64,000 nt of DNA from CAVYUC01 sp963771595 (GTDB taxonomy: Bacteria; Bacteroidota; Bacteroidia; Bacteroidales; Prolixibacteraceae). The stretch spans positions 1-64,000 of the forward strand of contig CAVYUC010000026.1 in NCBI GenBank assembly GCA_963771595.1, read 5' to 3'. Made by a program: the position numbers and the translations under genes. This document shows, piece after piece, positions 16,538 to 25,425 of the stretch (the first letter of the stretch is position 1; each line of letters starts with the position of its first letter). The notes under the pieces were generated by a model that saw only the letters and a program-made list of their open reading frames with translations, was not told the DNA's origin and made no database searches.

Positions 16538-17782
16538 TTATTTCGACTGATAGACCAATTGTCCCAACACGTAGGTTTTCTGAATATTTATTTTAAAATC
16601 ATCAACTGTAAAAACAATAATATCTGCACGTTTTCCCGGTTCCAGCGAACCCCGGTCATCCAGTCCGTATAAATTTGCCGGATTTGTACTGGCCATTTGC
16701 ACGGCTTCGGCAAGCGTGCAGCCGGTAACTTCCATAATGTGTCCAACTCCTTTTGTTATGGGCGATGCCGATCCGTAAAGTACATTTTGCGCAGGGTAAC
16801 GCAGCATACCTTCTTCTGTCAATTCGATTGTTTCACCGGTCTCGGTATGGAAAATGCCCGGTTCAAGGGCGGCATAACTGGTAACATCAGAGGTAATAAT
16901 GGTTTTGTCGGTTCCTTTTGCAGCATGAAAGGTTTTAATTTCCTCGGGCAGGAGATGAAAACCATCGCAGATAATACTAGCCGTCAGGCGGTCGTCGGCC
17001 AGTTGCGACCAGAATGGATTCCGGTGCCGGTTAATCATATTTGCGGCGCCATTTCCAAGATGAGTGGCAATTTTTGCCCCCCTGTCAATTGCTTCTTTTA
17101 CCACGTCAGCCGGAGCATTGTGGTGACCGATGGCAACGACAATACCTTCGCGGCTGCATTTTGAAATAAAATCAAGCGCACCCTCCATTTCCGGAGCGAT
17201 GGTAATCTGCATGATTTTATGATTTGCAGCATTATTCATTTCCTGGAATTCGTCCCAATCGGGCAACCGCACAAATTCCAAAGGGTGCGCACCGCGGTAA
17301 CCGTCTTCCGGATTGATATAAGGCCCTTCCAGATGAAATCCCGGAATGGATCCAAGCAGCCGTTCATCATCGGACGCAGCTGCAAGTATTTTAAAGTTTT
17401 TCACCAAAAGTGCCTGCGCATTGGTTGTAAGTGTTGGCAAATAAGTGGTCACCCCTTTTTTCCACAACTCCTGTGTCGCTTTTTCCACCTTGCCGACAGT
17501 TAAATCGCTGCCTCCCAATGCAAATGAAACCCCGGCAAAACCATTCACCTGGTTGTCGAAAAAGCCCGGCGCCACGATGACCTGCGGGAAATCTTCAGGG
17601 ACTTCTTTCAGCCGGGTAATTTGCGTTATTTTTCCATCCTGAATTTCAATGGAAACCGGGGCTAAATCGTAATACAATAAACCTTCAATTTTGTCTTGTG
17701 CCATAAGTAATCCATCTATACAAATCAGTAACCCAAATAATACAATAAAATGTCTCCACTTGCTTTTAATTTTCATATTCAT
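16538..17782 (-). CDS. nagA: Exported N-acetylglucosamine-6-phosphate deacetylase-like amidohydrolase
   Basis: A 414-residue NagA-family amidohydrolase. The family motifs are in order: PGFFDNQVNGFAG (72-84), GFHLEGPYI (148-156, metal ligand Glu), GHHNAP (219-224), THLGNGAAN (240-248), a DGFHL segment and TSDV with the catalytic Asp, then NPANLYGL...GSLEPGKRADIIVF. NagA normally acts in the cytoplasm, but this protein has a clear signal peptide (KWRHFIVLFGLLICIDGLLMA, cleavage about 28), so it should act in the periplasm, where phosphorylated substrate is unexpected. The substrate may be a non-phosphorylated N-acyl amino sugar or other amide. Confidence 0.85.
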   Translation of the reverse strand: MNMKIKSKWRHFIVLFGLLICIDGLLMAQDKIEGLLYYDLAPVSIEIQDGKITQITRLKEVPEDFPQVIVAPGFFDNQVNGFAGVSFALGGSDLTVGKVEKATQELWKKGVTTYLPTLTTNAQALLVKNFKILAAASDDERLLGSIPGFHLEGPYINPEDGYRGAHPLEFVRLPDWDEFQEMNNAANHKIMQITIAPEMEGALDFISKCSREGIVVAIGHHNAPADVVKEAIDRGAKIATHLGNGAANMINRHRNPFWSQLADDRLTASIICDGFHLLPEEIKTFHAAKGTDKTIITSDVTSYAALEPGIFHTETGETIELTEEGMLRYPAQNVLYGSASPITKGVGHIMEVTGCTLAEAVQMASTNPANLYGLDDRGSLEPGKRADIIVFTVDDFKINIQKTYVLGQLVYQSK

Positions 17783-17798
17783 TTCCTCCTGTATCCTG

Positions 17799-18821
17799 TT
17801 AAAAACTGAATTTATCTGCTTTTTTTCGTGCCTTTTCCATCACCTCTTTTATGAACACCGGTTTTCCATTCCGTTTTTTACTTTCATCCGCAGCTTCCAT
17901 AAATGCAAGGATTTCCAGGGTTTCTTCGGGTTGAACAGGAATTTCGCCTGTTTCAAAGTAGTTTACAATTTCAGTTAAAAGAGGATTATAACCGGCATAA
18001 GGCCCAAGATCAATTATTTCGCTTTCAGTAAAAACAATCCCTCCATAACCTTTTTCACCGGAACGAATTCCCCTGAATACGCCAATTCGCTGATCTTTCC
18101 AGATTCCTGTAGAGACATCATTTACAGGTGCGGCAATCCGGGAAACGGATTCGCAACCTGTCCCCATGGCCGTAAATAACGTTTCAACGCCGTGAATACC
18201 ATACCAGTACAAATCGGGATGTGTTTCTTCCAGTACCATCGGGCTATAAGTTTCTGCTCCGGCAACTTTTCCGGCCGAGCCGTTTTTCACTTTATCCATT
18301 CCGGTAATGTATCGCAGCGAAGAGGCTGAAAACACAGGTACACCGTAATGTTTTGCAGCATTAAAAATCAGTATTGCATCAGACAAGGAAGCAGCCATTG
18401 GTTTGTCGATAAACATTCTTTTTCCGGCTTTTAATACAGGAAGAGCCTGTTCCAAATGCCGCCGCCCGTCATTGGTTTCAAGCAATACAACATCCACCTT
18501 TGACAGAAGTGATTCTACAGAATCTACAATTTCAACACCCATTTCCTTTGCCTGTTCTGTATATTTTGGAATGCGCTCATAACTTGATTTTATGTCAAGG
18601 CTTCCTTTGGGATAAGCAGCTGTTACTTTATATCCCCGGAATTTTTCATCCGGATGTTCATCGTTTAATGTTTCGATAAATGCCACACTGTGCGACGTAT
18701 CGAGCCCGATAATCCCCACTCTCTTCCCGCTGGATAAGTTTTGTGAAAAAACAGAAGTTCCGGCAATCATACCAGCTCCTGTAATTGCGCTTGTTTTAAT
18801 AAAATTTCGTCTGTTTATCAT
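17799..18821 (-). CDS. Exported Gfo/Idh/MocA-family oxidoreductase
   Basis: A 340-residue protein beginning with a twin-arginine signal (NRRNFIK, then a hydrophobic segment to VFSQ at about 27). The Rossmann motif VGIIGLDTSHS (about 35-45) and the family's cofactor/substrate segment RMFIDKPMAA (about 134-143) are present; GxGxxG is modified to GIIGLD. Such secreted NAD(P)-dependent oxidoreductases act on sugars or sugar derivatives and are common in Bacteroidota carbohydrate operons. First gene of the nagA-Nramp-nagB operon (16-nt gap). Confidence 0.85.
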   Translation of the reverse strand: MINRRNFIKTSAITGAGMIAGTSVFSQNLSSGKRVGIIGLDTSHSVAFIETLNDEHPDEKFRGYKVTAAYPKGSLDIKSSYERIPKYTEQAKEMGVEIVDSVESLLSKVDVVLLETNDGRRHLEQALPVLKAGKRMFIDKPMAASLSDAILIFNAAKHYGVPVFSASSLRYITGMDKVKNGSAGKVAGAETYSPMVLEETHPDLYWYGIHGVETLFTAMGTGCESVSRIAAPVNDVSTGIWKDQRIGVFRGIRSGEKGYGGIVFTESEIIDLGPYAGYNPLLTEIVNYFETGEIPVQPEETLEILAFMEAADESKKRNGKPVFIKEVMEKARKKADKFSF

Positions 18822-18841
18822 GCTGAATACTATTGTTTATC

Positions 18842-18849
18842 CAAAAATA
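18842..18849 (-). promoter_or_regulatory. Promoter -7 element of the Gfo/Idh-nagA-Nramp-nagB operon
   Basis: On the - strand the sequence is TATTTTTG, matching TAnnTTTG, about 20 nt before the ATG of the oxidoreductase. No TTG at the standard distance was found. Confidence 0.45.
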
Positions 18850-18907
18850 GCATTTCTTAATCTTATATTCCGGCACTTTTCGATAAAACTTCTTCTTTAA
18901 ATCAGAC

Positions 18908-18952
18908 ACAAAAAAACAGGTACTTTCAAAATCATCTATGAAAATACCTGTT
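18908..18952 (-). terminator. Rho-independent terminator after the DUF4382 gene
   Basis: On the - strand: AACAGGTA-TTTTCA stem, a loop of about ten bases, the complementary TGAAA-GTACCTGTT, and a run of seven T. It ends the sigma factor-TonB-FecR-DUF4382 transcription unit. Confidence 0.85.
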
Positions 18953-19009
18953 ACAATGTTCCGGCTGATAAGATGGTAAAAAATTCAACCGGATTAAAAT
19001 CTGGTGCAA

Positions 19010-19900
19010 TTATTCTGTGCTTTCTTCCAATACAAAATTTAGTTCCGTAACATCACCATTAACAATATTTACATTTTCTACCCTTTCAGTAGTGTAGCTT
19101 TCTTTGTCGCAGGATACTGTATATGTACCTTCCGGAATTCCAATTACAGCATAATATCCGTCTTTGGATGTAATTGCTGTAGTAACAGTGTCAGTTCCGG
19201 AAAGCAATGTAATTAAGGCATCCTTAATCAAAGCATTGGCAGGGTCAGTAACCAACCCGGAAATTTCGCCGGCTTCAGTCAGATTTACTGCCCTGACCAC
19301 CGGTTTGAAATTGAAGCCGTTGACTTTCTTTTTCCCTTTGTTGTCTTTAAAGTTTCCTTTCGATTTAAATGAACGGTTCACATCAAAATCAAGCAACACC
19401 TCTGAAACGGCATCGTTAACAATAAACAGCGATGGACTGATTTTAATTTTAAGCCCGCTGGTATCGCCGCTTGGCACTTTTAAATCAAACACGGTTCCAT
19501 CGGTTAAAACGATTCCTGCATCAACAATATGCAACCGGATTTCGTTGTATTCTCCTGTCGGAATTTCGGATTCACCCATTATTGTGGTTATTCCGTTACT
19601 CAATTCCAAAAGATTGAAGGTTGAATTTTCTTCCAGATTGATGACGAAAAAATTATCATCACCGGTTTTCTTGTCAGCTCCATTGGTTTTATTGGTTTTA
19701 CCCAGCTTAACCCAGTCAACAGTAACATTTGCTTCGGCTACCAAATCGGAGGGAAATGGAGCATCGGTTAATTTTACCACCACTTTTCCGGCTTGTCCCA
19801 ATTCATCATCCAGATTGCTTTGTGAATTATCCTCACAACCTATCATCAATCCTAAAAACAGGATTGTAACCACTCCATAAATTAAATTTCTGCGTCTCAT
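19010..19900 (-). CDS. DUF4382 and carboxypeptidase-regulatory-like domain lipoprotein
   Basis: A 296-residue lipoprotein (MRRRNLIYG...GLMIGC, Cys at about 22). Residues 38-190 form a DUF4382 domain (GKVVVKLTDAPFP...VNVTV-like strands, IPTGEYNEIRLHIVDAG, LKIKISPSLFIV). The last 80 residues are a CarboxypepD_reg-like beta-sandwich (EISGLVTDPANALIKDALITL...GYYAVIGIPEGTYTVSC). The function of DUF4382 is unknown; it is a surface or periplasmic binding-type domain. It follows fecR by one base, so it belongs to the TonB receptor system and may be its surface partner. Confidence 0.85.
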   Translation of the reverse strand: MRRRNLIYGVVTILFLGLMIGCEDNSQSNLDDELGQAGKVVVKLTDAPFPSDLVAEANVTVDWVKLGKTNKTNGADKKTGDDNFFVINLEENSTFNLLELSNGITTIMGESEIPTGEYNEIRLHIVDAGIVLTDGTVFDLKVPSGDTSGLKIKISPSLFIVNDAVSEVLLDFDVNRSFKSKGNFKDNKGKKKVNGFNFKPVVRAVNLTEAGEISGLVTDPANALIKDALITLLSGTDTVTTAITSKDGYYAVIGIPEGTYTVSCDKESYTTERVENVNIVNGDVTELNFVLEESTE

Positions 19901-19901
19901 A

Positions 19902-20753
19902 TTATTCTGATTTAAAGATTATTATTTGGTTTTCTCCACTAAAGCGGTACTTCAATTGCAGCGATTCGCAAACAATTTCCAATGTATTTTCCAGGTTTCC
20001 GGTTTGAATTGTGCCGGTAAAATTTTTCTCTTTGCCGTTTTTGACTTCAATTTTAATGTTGAAAAAAGATTCTATTTCTTTAACAACATCCATTAAACCT
20101 GTATTTGAAAAGCTTTGGCTAAATTTGGCAAAATCGGGGAATTGTACGTTTTTTTCGAATTCTTCTTTTTGTGTATTTTCAGGTTCACCAACGAATTGTG
20201 TTCCCGGTTCAAGAACCCATGAATTTTTATTGTAGCTGGTTTTTACCTTTCCCTCAAAACATTGAACTTTAAGTTGCTCGCCGCTTTCAGAAACCAAAAA
20301 CCGGGTTCCAAGCACTTCCACCTGGCCCAGCTTTGTTTTTACCTGAAAGCCGTCCCCTTTTTGCACTTCAAAATAAGCCCGACCCTGTAGGTTAACTTTC
20401 CGGTTCCAGTTAAACTTTTTATACTCCAGCTTGCTGTTTTCTGACAATACAATACGCGAATTGTCGGGCAGCCGGTATGTTGCAATGCCATTTTCGTTAC
20501 CTGAAAAAGTAACAGTTGCAGTAATCACCCAAAATGTTACAAGAATTGCAATTGCGGCTGCAGCAGATATTCCGGAGACAGTAATCCAGGAGATTTTTCG
20601 ATGTTTGTTAACGGTTAACTTTTCGCTGTTCTCTATTTTTTCAAGAATTGTATTCAGGGCATCTTCCTTTGCTGAACGAAAAGGAACACGGTAATACCGA
20701 ACCAATTGATCGGCTATTTTGGAAATTGATTGATTATTTTTAGAATCGTTCAT
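19902..20753 (-). CDS. FecR-family anti-sigma factor
   Basis: A 283-residue inner-membrane anti-sigma factor. A short cytoplasmic N-terminus (about 1-55) that binds the sigma factor is followed by one transmembrane helix (about 57-80, VSGISAAAAIAILVTFWVI) and the periplasmic FecR domain (TYRLPDNSRIVLSENSKLEY...NRKVNLQGRAYFEVQKG...FQVKTKLGQVEVLGTRF, cited in parts) plus the DUF4974-like C-terminus. It receives a signal from the STN domain of the TonB receptor encoded next to it and controls the ECF sigma factor encoded upstream. Confidence 0.92.
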   Translation of the reverse strand: MNDSKNNQSISKIADQLVRYYRVPFRSAKEDALNTILEKIENSEKLTVNKHRKISWITVSGISAAAAIAILVTFWVITATVTFSGNENGIATYRLPDNSRIVLSENSKLEYKKFNWNRKVNLQGRAYFEVQKGDGFQVKTKLGQVEVLGTRFLVSESGEQLKVQCFEGKVKTSYNKNSWVLEPGTQFVGEPENTQKEEFEKNVQFPDFAKFSQSFSNTGLMDVVKEIESFFNIKIEVKNGKEKNFTGTIQTGNLENTLEIVCESLQLKYRFSGENQIIIFKSE

Positions 20754-20831
20754 CTGTAGAAAAATGCCTGAAATACAATTTTATTTATTCAGGCTTAATA
20801 TCCACAAAGAGGCTATTACCCTACCTTAGAC

Positions 20832-23528
20832 TTACCGGAATTTAAAGTTGACAAAGAAAACCGGAGTAAAAGCGAGTGAAGATATGTCGGAACGTATGGT
20901 CAGTGATTCCTGATCGGATGAAAAACGCAGGTAGTCAACTTCTACAATATTTCTCCTGTTCAATACATTCAACAGTGATACACCAGCTTCGGCGGCAAAG
21001 AATTTTTTATGATATGTTTTCACCAGTGCGAAATCGAGCTGCGAATAATAATCCGATCGTTCGGGATGCTCATAAGCGTTCAATTCGGTGACATGAATTA
21101 CCGGTAGTCCGGTGGCATACTGCCAGCTTCCGGTCAGGCTCCAGTTTTTCCAGTTCACCATTTCAGTCAGTTTAAGGCGGTGTGTCCGGTCATTATATCC
21201 CGGAAACCAGCTGTTATTCAACACTTTCTCAATTTGTTCTTCGGTTTTTGCAACAGAATATCCAACCATGTGATTAAAAATGTAGTGCTTTTTCTGAAGG
21301 AAAAAATCAATTCCCTTACTTCGTTCATTGCTTTGGCGAAGAAAATAGGCGACAACCTGTTCACTGCCCGTTTGAACGGTTTCAGCAAAGAAACTCATTT
21401 TATTTTCCGCATTTTTCCGGTATCCTTCCACATCAACAAACCAACCGTTTTTTTCAAATTTAGCTCCTAAAACTGAGTGAACCGATTTTACCGCCCCCAC
21501 TCCATTTTTGTCGGCCAAATACCAAACCTGGTTGAAATGTCCTTCACTGTCGATGCGTTTAACACCCGATAAAAACTGGTTATAAACTCCGCCTGAGAAA
21601 TGGATGCCAAATCCTTCAAAAGGTTTGATTTCAATTCCGCCGCGGGGTTGCCAGTAAATTTTTCCTGAAACCAGGTCAACATCAGCCCGAACTCCCCATC
21701 TGAAATTGAATGCCGGATGGACAGCAATATTTTGCTGAACAAAACCATTTGCCATATATTGGGTTGCACTGTTAACTATGGAATCAAATTCTACAGGTGC
21801 ATCGGGCCGATCTGCAATAAAATGGTAGGCATAATCATCAGAGTTCCAGCCGGCGCCGAACTGACTTTTAAAAATTCCGGTATTTAATGCGGTTTTCCAG
21901 GTCAACCGGTATTCTTCAACCCGGTTAAATCCATTGTCGATATCGTAGACAAACCTTTCGTAGGTTTTTTCTTTGGTTTTCAAAAGCCCTTTTCCCTTCC
22001 CTTTTCCTTTGCCGGGTCTTTCAACAACTTCGGTCACCTCTTCCAGTTCTCCGGTTTCATCCACCATTTTTTTTTCAAGGTTCGAGTAACCTGCCGAAAA
22101 AGAGTGAAACCAATTCCTGCCTGCCTGCCAGTTCCAGTTTACGCTGAACCCCATATTTTCGCTGTTTACACTTTCGTTTCGGTAATAATCTTTGGTTTGA
22201 AGGAGTGTAAAATCCCGGCTTTGATGATCATTACCATACAGGAAATTCAGGTTCAATTCCAGTTTATCAGAAGGATGAAAACTTATTTTTGTGTTTACAT
22301 CTTCGTATCGCACCATTGGATTAATTGTTGAAGTCACTGTATTTTCCTGCTGATCTCCAGGGGATACGTCATCTATAAGGCGCATGTACAGGTAATTTTG
22401 CCACCGGTCGATAAACGAACGGCGCCAGGCAGCAGTTACTGAAAATTTACTGGTGATTGGAACATTTGCAAGGACATTTGTATTCAATAAATTAGCCGAC
22501 AAATCAAGATAGGGCCTGTTGTTTTTTCCCGACTTTCCCGTCAACTGGATTAATCCTGAAACGCGTCCTCCAAATTCAGCATCGAAACCCCCGCGTGAAA
22601 CAAATGCCTGCTGAACAAATTTTGAATTTAAAACACTCATGTTTCCCAACAAATGACTTGTTTCGAGAACTGGAATTCCATCGAATAAAACAAGATTGTC
22701 AGTTGGTGATCCTCCACGAACAGATAATCCGGATGAACTTCCCTGAACGAAACTAACTCCTGGAATCAGCAACAACGCATTGGCCAAATCATCATTTGAA
22801 ATCCGCGGTGCATTGGAAGATTTTACCGGGTTAAATGCAAATTTACCAGGCTGTGGCGAAGCTTGCAAAACCTGCTTTTCAAATCGTGTAACCTGAATGG
22901 CTTCCATTACTATTTCAGAAGGAATCAAATAGATTTTTGCCGTTTGATTTGCCGGAACTATCGTATCCAAACGGTGGTAGCCCAAATGACTGATATTTAT
23001 TGCCACCGAATCATCTGCCGGTATCATGATATTAAAATATCCAAGTTCATTGGTCATTCCGCCACGGTTTTCACCGGCTGCGACATTGCAGTAAATTAAT
23101 TCTTCGCCGCTGTTTTTATCCTTTACAAAACCGGAAACTGCTATAAATTTTGGTTTTGGTGGTTCCGCTTCAGGCTCCGGTACCAGAAATATTTTTGGTT
23201 CGGTGGCAATCAAAACCCACGTTCCGTCAATAAATTTCGATTTTATAAAATATTCCGATTCCAACCTTTCCAAAAATTCATCAAGCGTGGCATTTTTAAT
23301 GTTAAACCGGGTTTTTACTTTTTCAAAGGAATCAGAATCGAAAGCAAATTTTATGCTGTACTTCTCCGTTATTTCACTTAAAACCTGATTCAGCGATTCG
23401 CCGTCAGACATAATTGAAACAGACTGCTGAGCCATAACCAGCTGAATGTGTATCAGAAAGTAAAATAAAAGAATAACCATTTTACCCTGATTTTTCATCA
23501 GTCGAATTATGTGGCCTTCCGGTTTCAT
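20832..23528 (-). CDS. TonB-dependent outer-membrane receptor with STN signalling domain
   Basis: An 898-residue FecA-type receptor. In order: signal peptide (to about 33, MAQ), STN/secretin domain (35-108), carboxypeptidase-regulatory-like domain (about 130-205, VSGFVKDKNSGEELIY...), plug (PQPGKFAFNPVKSSNAPRI... through SGLSVRGGSPTDNLVLFDGIPVL, in part) and a beta-barrel ending in aromatic-basic residues (FFVNFKFR). Transport is energised by TonB; the STN domain signals to FecR. An extracellular loop contains a low-complexity GKGKGKGKG stretch (about residue 512). The substrate cannot be told; the absence of a SusD partner argues against a glycan and for a small ligand such as a metal chelate. 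Confidence 0.92.
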   Translation of the reverse strand: MKPEGHIIRLMKNQGKMVILLFYFLIHIQLVMAQQSVSIMSDGESLNQVLSEITEKYSIKFAFDSDSFEKVKTRFNIKNATLDEFLERLESEYFIKSKFIDGTWVLIATEPKIFLVPEPEAEPPKPKFIAVSGFVKDKNSGEELIYCNVAAGENRGGMTNELGYFNIMIPADDSVAINISHLGYHRLDTIVPANQTAKIYLIPSEIVMEAIQVTRFEKQVLQASPQPGKFAFNPVKSSNAPRISNDDLANALLLIPGVSFVQGSSSGLSVRGGSPTDNLVLFDGIPVLETSHLLGNMSVLNSKFVQQAFVSRGGFDAEFGGRVSGLIQLTGKSGKNNRPYLDLSANLLNTNVLANVPITSKFSVTAAWRRSFIDRWQNYLYMRLIDDVSPGDQQENTVTSTINPMVRYEDVNTKISFHPSDKLELNLNFLYGNDHQSRDFTLLQTKDYYRNESVNSENMGFSVNWNWQAGRNWFHSFSAGYSNLEKKMVDETGELEEVTEVVERPGKGKGKGKGLLKTKEKTYERFVYDIDNGFNRVEEYRLTWKTALNTGIFKSQFGAGWNSDDYAYHFIADRPDAPVEFDSIVNSATQYMANGFVQQNIAVHPAFNFRWGVRADVDLVSGKIYWQPRGGIEIKPFEGFGIHFSGGVYNQFLSGVKRIDSEGHFNQVWYLADKNGVGAVKSVHSVLGAKFEKNGWFVDVEGYRKNAENKMSFFAETVQTGSEQVVAYFLRQSNERSKGIDFFLQKKHYIFNHMVGYSVAKTEEQIEKVLNNSWFPGYNDRTHRLKLTEMVNWKNWSLTGSWQYATGLPVIHVTELNAYEHPERSDYYSQLDFALVKTYHKKFFAAEAGVSLLNVLNRRNIVEVDYLRFSSDQESLTIRSDISSLAFTPVFFVNFKFR

Positions 23529-23529
23529 T

Positions 23530-24036
23530 CTACATTTTGGTTCCTAATTTTTCCCGTAAAATTGCAAGCGCTTTGCTCATCTGTTTTTCAATTGCCTTAA
23601 CACTCACATGCTGACTATCTGCTATTTCCAGGTAAGTCATATCATCAATCCGGTTCATCAAATAAATGGTCCTGCACTTTTCCGGCAAATCCGAAATTGT
23701 TTTTTGCAATTTCCTGTCAAACTCTTTTAGCTCCAGCAGAAATTCAGGAGATTCATGTTCAACCTGTTCGAAATAAGTGGATTTAAATTTAAGATCATAT
23801 TTTTTTTGCCTGAAACTTTTAAAATAGCTGTTGCGTGCAATGGTAAACAGATACGGGCGGACTGTTTCGTCGTTTACCTGAGCGCGTTTTTCCCAAAGCT
23901 GCAAAAACACATCCTGCACAAGATCCTCTGAAAGTTTTATGTCTCCCGAAAGGTAAAAAAGATAATTTCTAATGTACTCGTAATAGTTATCGAATACATT
24001 TTTAAACCAACTTTTTGTACCTGTATCAATTTTCAT
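23530..24036 (-). CDS. ECF-family RNA polymerase sigma factor (FecI-like)
   Basis: A 168-residue sigma-70 family factor with region 2 (YIRNYLFYLSGDIKLSEDLVQDVFLQLW, quoted in part, about 17-46) and region 4 helix-turn-helix (MTYLEIADSQHVSVKAIEKQ, about 133-152). It directs polymerase to the promoter of the downstream TonB receptor genes when released by the FecR-type anti-sigma encoded two genes later. It overlaps no gene; the receptor follows after one base, giving the order sigma-receptor-FecR-DUF4382, different from the common sigma-FecR-receptor. Confidence 0.93.
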   Translation of the reverse strand: MKIDTGTKSWFKNVFDNYYEYIRNYLFYLSGDIKLSEDLVQDVFLQLWEKRAQVNDETVRPYLFTIARNSYFKSFRQKKYDLKFKSTYFEQVEHESPEFLLELKEFDRKLQKTISDLPEKCRTIYLMNRIDDMTYLEIADSQHVSVKAIEKQMSKALAILREKLGTKM

Positions 24037-24138
24037 ATATGATGTAGTCAGGCTGAAAAATCAACTTGTTTATTCTACAGTAAACTGTAATTGTATTGAT
24101 TTTATTTTAAGCTTTTGTTTTTTTAATCTTCCTTTAAC

Positions 24139-25263
24139 TTATTCTTTAACAGAAAATTTATAAATGGTTGTGGAATTAAATACATCGTTTGGTTTAAGTA
24201 AGGTAGAAGGAAATCCGGGTTTATTCGGGCTGTCAGGAAAATGCTGGGTTTCAAGGCAAAAGCCGGTACGCTCGGTATAGGCCACACCGCTGTTTCCGGT
24301 TTCAGTTCCGCCCAAATGATTTCCGGTGTACAGCTGCACTCCGGGTTCGGTGGTAAAAACTTCCATGTAGCGGCCGCTTTCAGGTTCATAGGCGCTGGCG
24401 GCAAAAGCAAGTTCATTGGGTTGTTTATCAATCACATAATTAAAATCGTAACCTGAACCGTAGATCAACATCGTATCTTTTTCCTCAATCCGTTCGCCTA
24501 TTGAATGCGGAGTTGTAAAATCAAGTGCTGTTCCCGTTATATCTGCAATTTCGCCGGTGGGTATCATTCCCTGGTCAACCGGCGTTGAAGTTTTGGCATT
24601 TATCACCAGAATATGATTCAGGATATCACCGTTTCCTTCGCCCCGTAAATTAAAATAGCTGTGATTTGTTAAATTTACATGCGTCGGTTTATCCGTAGTC
24701 ATTTTATAATCTATTCTCAATTCATTGTCGCCGGTAAGCGTGTAGGTTACCGATACCTTTTTATTTCCGGGGAAACCAAATTCACCGTCAGGGCTTTCAA
24801 TGGAAAAAGTTACACTGTTTTCATTCTGTTCAAAATCCCATACTTTCCGGTACCAGCTGTCGGGGCCTGAATGCAATGTGGCTTCGCCATTGTTCACCGG
24901 CAAATCATAAACCACACCGTCAATTTCAAACCGTCCGTTTGCAATGCGATTGGCAAAAGGCCCAACCACCGCACCATGGCTCGCACCATACTTCTGGTAA
25001 TCGTCAATGGAATTGAAACCAAGCACCACATCGGCATAGTTTCCTTCTTTATCGGGCGCGTAAACGGAAACAATTTTTGCTCCGTAGTTGGTAAGTGCTA
25101 CCAACATTCCATTTTTATTTTCAAGTTGGAAAAGATGGGTGCTTTTTCCATCAATTTCTTTTTCGAAATCTGTTTTTTGGTAAGGCATTTTTATTTCATT
25201 TTTTTGATTGGTTGAACATGCAGCGAATAGTACAATAAGAATAATCTGGCTTAGTTTTTTCAT
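24139..25263 (-). CDS. galM: Aldose 1-epimerase lipoprotein
   Basis: A 374-residue galactose-mutarotase-type enzyme that interconverts alpha and beta anomers of aldoses. It carries a lipoprotein signal (LFAACSTNQ, Cys at 16), so it works in the periplasm or at the surface. Catalytic histidine is in VNLTNHSYFNL, with the earlier conserved ANRI and the base Glu in FCLETQHFPDSPN near the C-terminus. Length matches extended GalM proteins. It is followed on the same strand, upstream, by two exported carbohydrate-related proteins, suggesting a glycan-processing neighbourhood. Confidence 0.92.
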   Translation of the reverse strand: MKKLSQIILIVLFAACSTNQKNEIKMPYQKTDFEKEIDGKSTHLFQLENKNGMLVALTNYGAKIVSVYAPDKEGNYADVVLGFNSIDDYQKYGASHGAVVGPFANRIANGRFEIDGVVYDLPVNNGEATLHSGPDSWYRKVWDFEQNENSVTFSIESPDGEFGFPGNKKVSVTYTLTGDNELRIDYKMTTDKPTHVNLTNHSYFNLRGEGNGDILNHILVINAKTSTPVDQGMIPTGEIADITGTALDFTTPHSIGERIEEKDTMLIYGSGYDFNYVIDKQPNELAFAASAYEPESGRYMEVFTTEPGVQLYTGNHLGGTETGNSGVAYTERTGFCLETQHFPDSPNKPGFPSTLLKPNDVFNSTTIYKFSVKE

Positions 25264-25425
25264 TTCATTTTGTATTTAAGTTTTACAGCAACTTTGTATG
25301 AATAAGAATTAAAATCTCTGATTAATTGCGACTAAAAATACAAAATCAGAAATTATACAAGCAATTGTTGACCAAAAAGATTAATTATTTATTGGTACGA
25401 AACAGTACAAAACAATTTGCAGAAA

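Noticed and set aside
19164..19880. A 238-codon + strand frame
   Set aside because: Antisense to the DUF4382 lipoprotein, whose domains and signal peptide are clear.
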